Source: Chitinophagaceae bacterium
Lineage (GTDB): Bacteria; Bacteroidota; Bacteroidia; Chitinophagales; Chitinophagaceae
DNA length: 7,258 nt
Assembly (NCBI GenBank): GCA_021738605.1
Contig: JAIPBY010000125.1
Coordinates: 1 to 7,258 of the forward strand
Direction: 5' to 3'
Shown here: in pieces, positions 1 through 5,789 of the stretch
How the letters are laid out: each line of letters starts with the position of its first letter
How positions within the stretch are numbered: the first letter of the stretch is position 1
The notes under the pieces: model-generated
Seen by the model: only the letters and a program-made list of their open reading frames with translations
Told to the model about the DNA's origin: nothing
Database searches by the model: none
Translations under genes and position numbers: made by a program

Positions 1-791
1 GGATTCTTTACTTTGATGTCGCGGACAATCAGGTTGTCACACATGAGGGGATGAAGGCACCATGCAGCAGAGTTCTGGAAGGTTACGCCTTCCCACAATA
101 CATTTTTGCAGTTTGTAAAAACAATCATGTTGGGACGCAAAAAATCCTTGACCGACTGGTAGTATGCAGGTGTCTTCTCTGGTGAGATTACCCCTGGATT
201 CTTTTCATTATTGCCCTTGAAATTGGATGCCGTTGGATACCATGTTTTTTTGTCTTCGCTGAGGAGCCCTCCACTGGACAATAATTTTTTCCACTGGCCT
301 TCGGTAAGTTTTTCCTTTTTGACCTGGCGCCATCCTGCGCCATTGCCATCAATGATTCCTTTGCCTGTGATGGCTACATTGGTGGCCCCAGTGGCTGAAA
401 TGGGCGACTGGTTGCGCATCTGCTTCAATCCTTCCCAGTTGCCTTCAACAAGTTTGTACTGGTTGAAATCAGCAGAAAACAAAAGGATGGCACCCTGCTC
501 AACATGCAGGTTGATATTGCTTTTAAGCACGATCGGGCCGGTGAGCCAGAGTCCTTTTGGAACATGGACAACGCCACCTCCTCTTTTATGCAGTGCATCG
601 ATAGCATTGGAGATGGCCAGTGTATTGAGCTGCAGTCCTCCAGGAACAGCACCAAATCTTGCAATGGAAACCGTGTCTTTTTTAAAGACAGGCACCTTGT
701 TTTTTACAGCATTGTACTGTGCTGAAACACCCATAGATGCAAAGGTTGCAGCAAAAAGCAAGATGTTGTACCTGGATAAAATCTTTTTCAT
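1..791 (-). CDS. Secreted polygalacturonase, glycoside hydrolase family 28, N-terminal part (3' end beyond window)
   Basis: This gene runs off the left edge of the window: 263 complete codons are visible from ATG 791, without a stop. The product begins MKKILSRYNILLF with a signal peptide ending near VSA24. It then shows the GH28 opening: DTVSIARFGAVPGG (39-52), NTLAISNAIDALHKRGGG (56-73), VHVPKGLWLTGPIVLKSNI (75-93) and LHVEQGAILLFS (95-106). The first beta-helix turns follow: NVAITGKGIIDGNG (138-151) and, after a lysine-rich insertion of about 60 residues (155-215), RPNMIVFTNCKNVLWEGV and NSAAWCLHPLMCDNL (240-254). GH28 enzymes hydrolyse alpha-1,4-galacturonosyl links; the insertion resembles that of Bacteroidota exo-acting members, so exo action is plausible but not proven. 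The catalytic aspartate motifs (NTD, DD, GHG) should lie just beyond the edge, so activity cannot be judged. It is six bases after the methylesterase stop and shares its transcript. Confidence 0.92.
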   Translation of the reverse strand, partial: MKKILSRYNILLFAATFASMGVSAQYNAVKNKVPVFKKDTVSIARFGAVPGGLQLNTLAISNAIDALHKRGGGVVHVPKGLWLTGPIVLKSNINLHVEQGAILLFSADFNQYKLVEGNWEGLKQMRNQSPISATGATNVAITGKGIIDGNGAGWRQVKKEKLTEGQWKKLLSSGGLLSEDKKTWYPTASNFKGNNEKNPGVISPEKTPAYYQSVKDFLRPNMIVFTNCKNVLWEGVTFQNSAAWCLHPLMCDNLIVRDIKVKN

Positions 792-797
792 TGTCTG

Positions 798-1766
798 TTA
801 TTTTTTCTTTGGTTCAGGTACCCAGGGGCCCAATATGTTTTCGATGGTATATTTTTTGAGTTCTTCATTGGTGAGATGCTTCATCCACCTGACCCTGTTT
901 GACACTGTTGCGCCTGGGCCCATGCTCATGTATTCTGCATACCTGGCTGTGGCTTCATTGGCTGGATTTTTCCAGTTGTTCCAACCTTCAGGAACAATAT
1001 GCTTGTCCATCCAGCAACGGATATAGGTTACGCTGGCCGTGGGGCTCCAGGGCCTTCCCAGTGAAACCTTGCTGATGCCTTCTGCAGCTGTCAGCGTGCA
1101 ATCAAAGAAGACAAAGCCATAGGGAATGATGACATTGGTGGAGGCTGCTGTAACATGTGAATCTTTCTTGCTGTGCAGTTGACAGTTGATGAATATGGCT
1201 GTAGCCGCACCAAAAATAAAATCAGTAGAGCCCTCAATATAACAGTCCCTGAAATAATGTTTTACACCACTGCCACTCAAGAAAAGCACGTCTTGGTTGC
1301 CCAGCATGTTGCAGTTGATGAACGATGCCCTGTTGCCTTCAACCCTCAGGGCAACACCCTGTCCAGCAGTGAATCCTGCACTATTTTCAAAGCTGATGTT
1401 CTCTGCTTTGAAATCGTCCCCATAAACAAAAACAGAGGCACAGGTCCAGGTATTCAGTGTATCGCCATTGGGCTTGCGGGTGCCCGCATGGTTGTCAAAA
1501 GAAATGATGGTATTGACCTTGTCTTCGCCGATCAGATGAATCTTGCTTTTTCTTGCGTCCACCACAACCACTTCGCGGTAAATCCCTTTTTTTACAAATA
1601 CTTCGACAGGATTGATGTTGCCTTCCTTGATGGCATCCAGCGCCATTTGAACAGACCTGAAATCGCCGGACCCATCCTGAGCAACAACCCATCTTTGCTG
1701 CGCATGTCCTGTAAGAATGAGTAAAAATATGGCTGATAGCAAAGAAAGTGTCCTCTTCATCATCAT
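798..1766 (-). CDS. Secreted pectin methylesterase, carbohydrate esterase family 8
   Basis: This enzyme hydrolyses the methyl esters of homogalacturonan, releasing methanol and exposing carboxylates for pectate lyase and polygalacturonase. The product has 322 residues, with a signal peptide ending near GHA22 and no lipobox. The CE8 landmarks are all in order: VAQDGSGDFRSVQ (28-40), GIYRE (61-65), GQGVALRV with Gln136, NQDVLF with Gln158 and catalytic Asp159, YIEGSTDFIFG with catalytic Asp182, and LGRPW with Arg238. The usual QDT motif reads QDV here, a conservative neighbour of an intact aspartate. The C-terminus (WNNWKNP, ARYAEYMSMGPGA) also matches the family. Three ATG codons in a row start the gene; the first overlaps the preceding TGA, and which is used cannot be decided, though it changes the protein by only one or two residues. 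The stop is six bases from the next start. Confidence 0.95.
   Translation of the reverse strand: MMMKRTLSLLSAIFLLILTGHAQQRWVVAQDGSGDFRSVQMALDAIKEGNINPVEVFVKKGIYREVVVVDARKSKIHLIGEDKVNTIISFDNHAGTRKPNGDTLNTWTCASVFVYGDDFKAENISFENSAGFTAGQGVALRVEGNRASFINCNMLGNQDVLFLSGSGVKHYFRDCYIEGSTDFIFGAATAIFINCQLHSKKDSHVTAASTNVIIPYGFVFFDCTLTAAEGISKVSLGRPWSPTASVTYIRCWMDKHIVPEGWNNWKNPANEATARYAEYMSMGPGATVSNRVRWMKHLTNEELKKYTIENILGPWVPEPKKK
1763..1766 (-). promoter_or_regulatory. ATGA stop-start overlap, acetylesterase to methylesterase
   Basis: The acetylesterase ends AAA CCA TGA and the methylesterase begins inside it at ATGATGATG. The three tandem ATG codons at 1766, 1763 and 1760 are all in frame. Coupled translation of the two pectin esterases is likely; no independent ribosome binding site is visible. 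Confidence 0.75.
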
Positions 1767-2509
1767 GGTTTTTTGATAGTGATGTATGAGAGCAGATCAG
1801 GAATGCTGGTACGTATTTCTTTGAGCACCAATTGTGCAATCAACCTGGCCCCCAATTCATTGAAATGGGTATTGTCATCCTTTCCATCAGGATAATTGGG
1901 ATGCTCTCCAGGTTTCAACTGACAGAAAAGGAGTTTGGATTGTTCAACGCCAAATTGTTGATAGAGTTGCATGCTTGGCGTATCTAAGTCGATGAAAAGT
2001 ACCTTTTCTTCTTCAGCCACTTTGCGGACCAAAGCAGAATATTCCTGGTGTGTTTGTTCAATTTTTCCTGCGGCATCAAATTTTCTTCTCGCCACAGGAG
2101 TCAACAAAACAGGAATCAATTGCTTTTCCCTCGATTCACGAACATAGCGCAAGAGATTATTGGTGAATTCCTCCGGGGTTGTATAACTATTGACTTTTGA
2201 TTTTACTTCATCGTTGTGACCGAACTGAATGAATACGTAATCTCCTGCAGTTGCTTCATCCATGATCTGCTTCCACAGCCCCTCTGCAATGAAGGTCTTT
2301 GTACTTCTGCCATTCTTTGCCTTGTTGACAACCGTCAGGTGCTCATTCCAGAAATAGTTGAAAGGCATTCCCCAACCTGTCTCTGGAAAATTCTTCTCCA
2401 GCTTGATGCTCATGGTGGAATCTCCAGCCAGGAATATTTTTATTTTTTTCTGGTCTGGGGTAAATGAAGTCAACAGCAGTATGATACAAACAGTAATGAT
2501 TTTTTTCAT
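1763..2509 (-). CDS. Secreted SGNH-type acetylesterase, carbohydrate esterase family 12 (rhamnogalacturonan acetylesterase-like)
   Basis: The 248-residue protein is a likely deacetylase of pectin, removing acetyl groups from galacturonate in rhamnogalacturonan or homogalacturonan so that lyases and hydrolases can act. A short hydrophobic signal peptide covers about residues 1-18. The SGNH blocks appear in order: LAGDST with nucleophile Ser31, a GWG segment at 45-47 typical of this family, NGRST with Gly67, QFGHND with Asn99, and DNTHFNELGA with Asp212 and His215 completing the triad. The length and the FGHND and DNTHF blocks match the CE12 (RhgT/YesT-like) group rather than generic GDSL lipases. 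Its ATG overlaps the lyase stop, and its TGA overlaps the methylesterase start, both as ATGA, so translation of the three genes is probably coupled. Catalytic residues are intact. Which acetylated pectin it prefers cannot be told from sequence. Confidence 0.9.
   Translation of the reverse strand: MKKIITVCIILLLTSFTPDQKKIKIFLAGDSTMSIKLEKNFPETGWGMPFNYFWNEHLTVVNKAKNGRSTKTFIAEGLWKQIMDEATAGDYVFIQFGHNDEVKSKVNSYTTPEEFTNNLLRYVRESREKQLIPVLLTPVARRKFDAAGKIEQTHQEYSALVRKVAEEEKVLFIDLDTPSMQLYQQFGVEQSKLLFCQLKPGEHPNYPDGKDDNTHFNELGARLIAQLVLKEIRTSIPDLLSYITIKKP
2506..2509 (-). promoter_or_regulatory. ATGA stop-start overlap, pectate lyase to acetylesterase
   Basis: The lyase stop TGA and the esterase start ATG share bases, reading CTGAAATGAAAAAA on the minus strand. 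No clear Shine-Dalgarno sequence precedes this start, so re-initiation by ribosomes finishing the lyase is the likely mode of translation. Confidence 0.75.
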
Positions 2510-3897
2510 TTCAGCAAACTGTTTAAATATACTTCAATATTGGTAAAATATGGGTGTAATCCAAGGCTTGCTGCATCGCTATATTTATTGGGATCAAGCC
2601 CCTTGCTCAGTTCCCAATCGTTTGGCATCCCATCCGCATCTTTGTCTGTAAGACTTACGGAGACCTTCAATGCAGGCCATGCTCCTTTTGATTTTTCATA
2701 TGGAGTTCCATGCGGAAACCCACCTTGTACATCAATGATTTTTCCTTTTCCACTCAGCATCTCACCGATGATTCTCTCATCCACGGCATCCCGCTGCAGG
2801 GAAGCGCCTACTTTTTTTATGATTGATTGATAGGCTCTGTCAGCATCTTCTTTGGGAAGGTCAATCACACCATGTGGTTGATTGATGTAAACGCCTGGAA
2901 CTGGTATTGCGGTAACGCCCAGCGTATTGTCACGGTTGACCAACCTATTCCCTTCAATCATATTACCAGCAACAAAATACTGACCATAAGGCAAAACATC
3001 TGTTTTGGATGGATCCAGGAAATTACTGGCAGCCGAGGGTTTAGTGGAAGGACCAGGCTTGAAATAATTGTTAACAATATTGTACTTCCCGAACTCGCCA
3101 CCATAGATGGCCTTGTTTTGCCAGTTGTACACCACATTGTTCTGGAAATCGACCAATTCCTCTTTTGCACCCAAACGGGCACCATTGAACCTTGGGTTTC
3201 TGCTGATGCAATGGGCAAACAAATTGTGGTGAGCAGAAAGATGTGCCCCACCCCAGATGCCACCATAGCCATGGTTTTCCCAATCCTTGTCGCCTGTCTC
3301 AAAATGATAAGAGTAATTCAATGGCTCTGCAATGACATTCCATTGCAAAGTAGTGCTGTCGCCACCATATACAGACATGACCTCGTCCGTACTCCAGCTC
3401 ATGCTACAATGATCAATGATGAGTTGGTTGTTTTTTGATCCTGACAGGGCATCATCGCCGCCACTTCCATCGACCATCCCTTTCTGTGATTGGTACCTAT
3501 CGCCCATTCTAAAACGGATGTAACGCAGAATGATTTGGTCTCCTTTGAGCCGAACAGGATGGTCTGCAATGCAAATGCCATCGCCCGGCGCTGACTGCCC
3601 TGCAATCGTCACATTGCCTTCAATCTGCAAAGGAGATTCCAAGTGGATGGTACCTGCAACAGCAAAAACAATGATTCTCCTTGATTTTTGCTGGGCGGCT
3701 TCCCTGAAACTACCCGGACCGGCATCATTGAGGTTGGATACCAGCAGTATCTTTCCTCCACGGCCGCCAACCGCATACTTGCCAAAACCTTCCGCTCCTG
3801 GGAAAGCAACAGGTCGCTCTGTTTGGGCAAAAGAGTGCTTGCCAAAAAAAAGGCTTGAGAGAAACAACAATAAAATGGGGCAATATGATTTTGTCAT
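2506..3897 (-). CDS. Secreted pectate lyase, polysaccharide lyase family 1
   Basis: The enzyme is expected to cut alpha-1,4-linked polygalacturonate by calcium-dependent beta-elimination, leaving unsaturated ends. The 463-residue product starts with a signal peptide (MTKSYCPILLL..., cleavage near SFA24-Q25) and has no lipobox. The mature start AFPGAEGFGKYAVGGRGG (about 31-48) is typical of Bacteroidota PL1 lyases. The parallel beta-helix core contains IIDHCSMSWSTDE (about 160-172, calcium-ligand region) and HHNLFAHCISRNPR (223-236), where Arg236 sits in the place of the catalytic arginine. The C-terminus has an aspartate-rich loop, DKDADGMPNDWEL (418-430), resembling a calcium-binding loop. 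A TTG at 3924 would extend the frame by nine residues, but it lies inside the terminator hairpin, and ATG 3897 gives a normal signal peptide. The stop overlaps the next gene's start by four bases (ATGA). The family is confident; pectate against pectin preference is inferred. Confidence 0.93.
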   Translation of the reverse strand: MTKSYCPILLLFLSSLFFGKHSFAQTERPVAFPGAEGFGKYAVGGRGGKILLVSNLNDAGPGSFREAAQQKSRRIIVFAVAGTIHLESPLQIEGNVTIAGQSAPGDGICIADHPVRLKGDQIILRYIRFRMGDRYQSQKGMVDGSGGDDALSGSKNNQLIIDHCSMSWSTDEVMSVYGGDSTTLQWNVIAEPLNYSYHFETGDKDWENHGYGGIWGGAHLSAHHNLFAHCISRNPRFNGARLGAKEELVDFQNNVVYNWQNKAIYGGEFGKYNIVNNYFKPGPSTKPSAASNFLDPSKTDVLPYGQYFVAGNMIEGNRLVNRDNTLGVTAIPVPGVYINQPHGVIDLPKEDADRAYQSIIKKVGASLQRDAVDERIIGEMLSGKGKIIDVQGGFPHGTPYEKSKGAWPALKVSVSLTDKDADGMPNDWELSKGLDPNKYSDAASLGLHPYFTNIEVYLNSLLK

Positions 3898-3901
3898 GGA
3901 A

Positions 3902-3933
3902 ATAAAAAACAGGTGGCCAATCAATGACCACCT
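3902..3933 (-). terminator. Intrinsic terminator or attenuator between susD and the pectate lyase gene
   Basis: On the minus strand, 16 bases after the susD stop, AGGTGGTCA pairs with TGGCCACCT across a 5-base TTGAT loop. This gives a 9-base-pair stem with one G-U wobble at the seventh pair. A G and then six T (3909-3904) follow directly, and the lyase ATG comes shortly after at 3897. On the opposite strand the wobble pair becomes a C-A mismatch and no T tract follows, so the element acts on leftward transcripts only. It lies in the only gap in the window longer than 20 bases. The likely role is partial termination, which would keep susCD mRNA more abundant than the enzyme mRNA. No separate promoter could be seen after it. 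Structure is read from the sequence; efficiency is inference. Confidence 0.8.
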
Positions 3934-3949
3934 GCATATTGTAAATGAA

Positions 3950-5770
3950 TTAATATCCGGGATTTTGCTTCAACTTACCCTGGTAGGAGGTGATGGTTGC
4001 CTGATCAAATGGAAACAGTTCACTTTTACCTGGAACAAAAAATGATGCCATGCCTTCCCACAGCTGCTTGCTATCAATCTGTGCAGTTGTCAACTGCTGT
4101 GCCCAATCAGTCCTGGTCCATCCGGTTGCAGGATTGGGGATCTGTGTTGGTCTCCAGAATGGTTGTGCAGTTGGCGCTGTATTGTTGCCGGCAAAAAACT
4201 GAACTTCTTCTCCATTGTTTCTCCAGTAGATATACTGAGGCACCCTGTCGTAAGGAGCTCTTCTGTCTCGGATCAGTTGTATGTTGGCACGGGCCTCGGC
4301 AATTTTTGTGGTGAGGAGGTTCCAGCGGAGCAGGTCAAATTTCCTGATGCCCTCATGCCCAAACTCCAAAAACCTTTCATTCACAATGGCATTGAAAAAT
4401 CCAGCCTTGGTTGTTGGTGTTGTTCCGATCAACCCAACATTTCCACTGAATGCCCTTCTTCTTACTTCCTCATAGGCAGCAATGGCCTGTGGTGTAGGAG
4501 CACCAGAGATTTCATTGACTGCTTCAGCATACATCAACAAGACATCAGAAAATCGTATCAAAGACCAGTTGTATCCAACATTCAGAACTGTTCCTGGAAG
4601 CAACGGATTTCTCCAATCGCGGCGGTATTTTCCTGTGTTCAATTCTCCAAGCCTGCGCTGGCTTTTGATGTTGGTGGCAGAAGTCACCTGATAATGTGTG
4701 ATGGTAACATCCCTGCGGGTATCTACAGAATCAAAAGCATAAAAGTAGTTGGGCAAAATCACAATACCACCACCACCTGCACCAAAGCGAGAAGCATTGC
4801 TCAGGTTGGGTCCGTCATAGTTGCCCATCCGGCTATCACTATTACCATTGCCTCCACCTGCACCTACTTCAAAAATGATTTCTCCAAATGGATCATAGGT
4901 GAATGAAGTGACTTTTCTCCATACATCCGAATAGCTTGGATTCAAAGTATGCTGATCCCTTCTTGCCATCAGCTCCTCACATTCCTGTTTTGTTATCTGA
5001 TAATATTTTAGAAAATCTCCTGTTCTTTCCATCCTGGCATTGGAACGAAGGGAAAAACCTCCCCTTGCCAGTGCAATCCTGGCCCTCAAAGCCATTGCTG
5101 CTGCTTTTGTAACCCTTTCGTTGCGTGGCCCAGCCTCAGTTCTCCAGGGAAGAAGATTTTTTGCTGCAGCAAGATCTGCAAGCAGGATATCATAGGTAGA
5201 ATCCCTGTTGGCTTGAGGAATAAAAAGTTCAGGCTGCTTGTATGCTGGAATCATCGGCGCTGGAACATCTCCCCAGTTGCGGATCAATTCCATGTAGAAC
5301 TGTGCACGCAGGGTAAGGGCTTCCCCATGCAATCTTCTGAGTTCTCTTTTCTCGACATCGGTTCCATTGGTGTATTGCTTCATCAAAGGAATCTGTTCAA
5401 TACAAAGATTTGCCTTTTCAATGCCCCGGTACAATTGCCTGAAAGGATTGGCGATTTCTGAGTTGGTCAACAATAGCTGATAACGGCCTACGCCCCTTCT
5501 TCCATTGTCTATGTTTCCGCTGGCTATGGCTTCATCTGTATCATAGGGATAATACATGCTGATGCGGATACCATACCCATTGTCACCCTGCAACTCATCA
5601 TATACGCCTACCAAGGCATTGAAGGCATTAGAGGGGTCAGAGAAGGCATCAGGGATACTGTATTGCGATACTGGGGCTACCTCAGTATATTTTTTACATG
5701 ATTGCAAGATCAATATCGAGCAGGTCAGCAAAAGCAACCCGGAACGAAAGAGTAAATTGTTCGATTTCAT
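3950..5770 (-). CDS. SusD-type glycan-binding outer-membrane lipoprotein (RagB/SusD family)
   Basis: This is the surface lipoprotein that caps the SusC barrel and binds the incoming glycan. The predicted protein has 606 residues, slightly long for the family. The lipoprotein signal runs to the lipobox LQSC, with lipidated Cys25 followed by KK. The N-terminal SusD-like region includes the pattern AFNALVGVYDEL near 49-60. TPR-like helices follow (LHGEALTLRAQFYMELIRNWGD, about 147-168, and TKAAAMALRARIAL, about 221-234). The C-terminal domain shows NWSLIRFSDVLLMYAEAVNE (about 401-420) and NERFLEFGHEGIRKFDLLRW (about 464-483), all classic for SusD. An in-frame GTG at 5779 would add MQH, but ATG at 5770 gives a normal MKSNN lipoprotein start and is preferred. 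Two glycine-rich stretches (about 303-311 and 330-335) lie in the middle of the protein. The exact ligand is inferred from the neighbours to be a pectic oligosaccharide; the sequence itself does not show specificity. Confidence 0.96.
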   Translation of the reverse strand: MKSNNLLFRSGLLLLTCSILILQSCKKYTEVAPVSQYSIPDAFSDPSNAFNALVGVYDELQGDNGYGIRISMYYPYDTDEAIASGNIDNGRRGVGRYQLLLTNSEIANPFRQLYRGIEKANLCIEQIPLMKQYTNGTDVEKRELRRLHGEALTLRAQFYMELIRNWGDVPAPMIPAYKQPELFIPQANRDSTYDILLADLAAAKNLLPWRTEAGPRNERVTKAAAMALRARIALARGGFSLRSNARMERTGDFLKYYQITKQECEELMARRDQHTLNPSYSDVWRKVTSFTYDPFGEIIFEVGAGGGNGNSDSRMGNYDGPNLSNASRFGAGGGGIVILPNYFYAFDSVDTRRDVTITHYQVTSATNIKSQRRLGELNTGKYRRDWRNPLLPGTVLNVGYNWSLIRFSDVLLMYAEAVNEISGAPTPQAIAAYEEVRRRAFSGNVGLIGTTPTTKAGFFNAIVNERFLEFGHEGIRKFDLLRWNLLTTKIAEARANIQLIRDRRAPYDRVPQYIYWRNNGEEVQFFAGNNTAPTAQPFWRPTQIPNPATGWTRTDWAQQLTTAQIDSKQLWEGMASFFVPGKSELFPFDQATITSYQGKLKQNPGY

Positions 5771-5789
5771 ATGTTGCACATTAATGAGA

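Noticed and set aside
211..1026. A 271-codon plus-strand open frame across the start of the GH28 gene and the end of the methylesterase gene.
   Set aside because: It lies opposite two well-supported genes with clear family motifs, has no recognisable domain, and its translation looks like an antisense shadow.
2827..3438. A 203-codon plus-strand open frame opposite the pectate lyase.
   Set aside because: It is antisense to the conserved beta-helix of the lyase and no family features are visible.
3844..3851. A run of eight A (eight T on the coding strand) within the lyase signal peptide, flanked by GCC and GGC.
   Set aside because: I considered a phase-variation tract or a second terminator. 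It encodes an ordinary Leu-Phe-Phe signal-peptide core, the stem is only three base pairs, and one 8-base run is weak evidence for slippage.
4163..4906. A 247-codon plus-strand open frame inside susD.
   Set aside because: It is fully antisense to a strongly conserved SusD coding region; the translation shows no domain or plausible gene context.
5771..5779. GTG start that would extend SusD by three residues.
   Set aside because: ATG at 5770 yields a standard lipoprotein signal, and the extension adds nothing recognisable.
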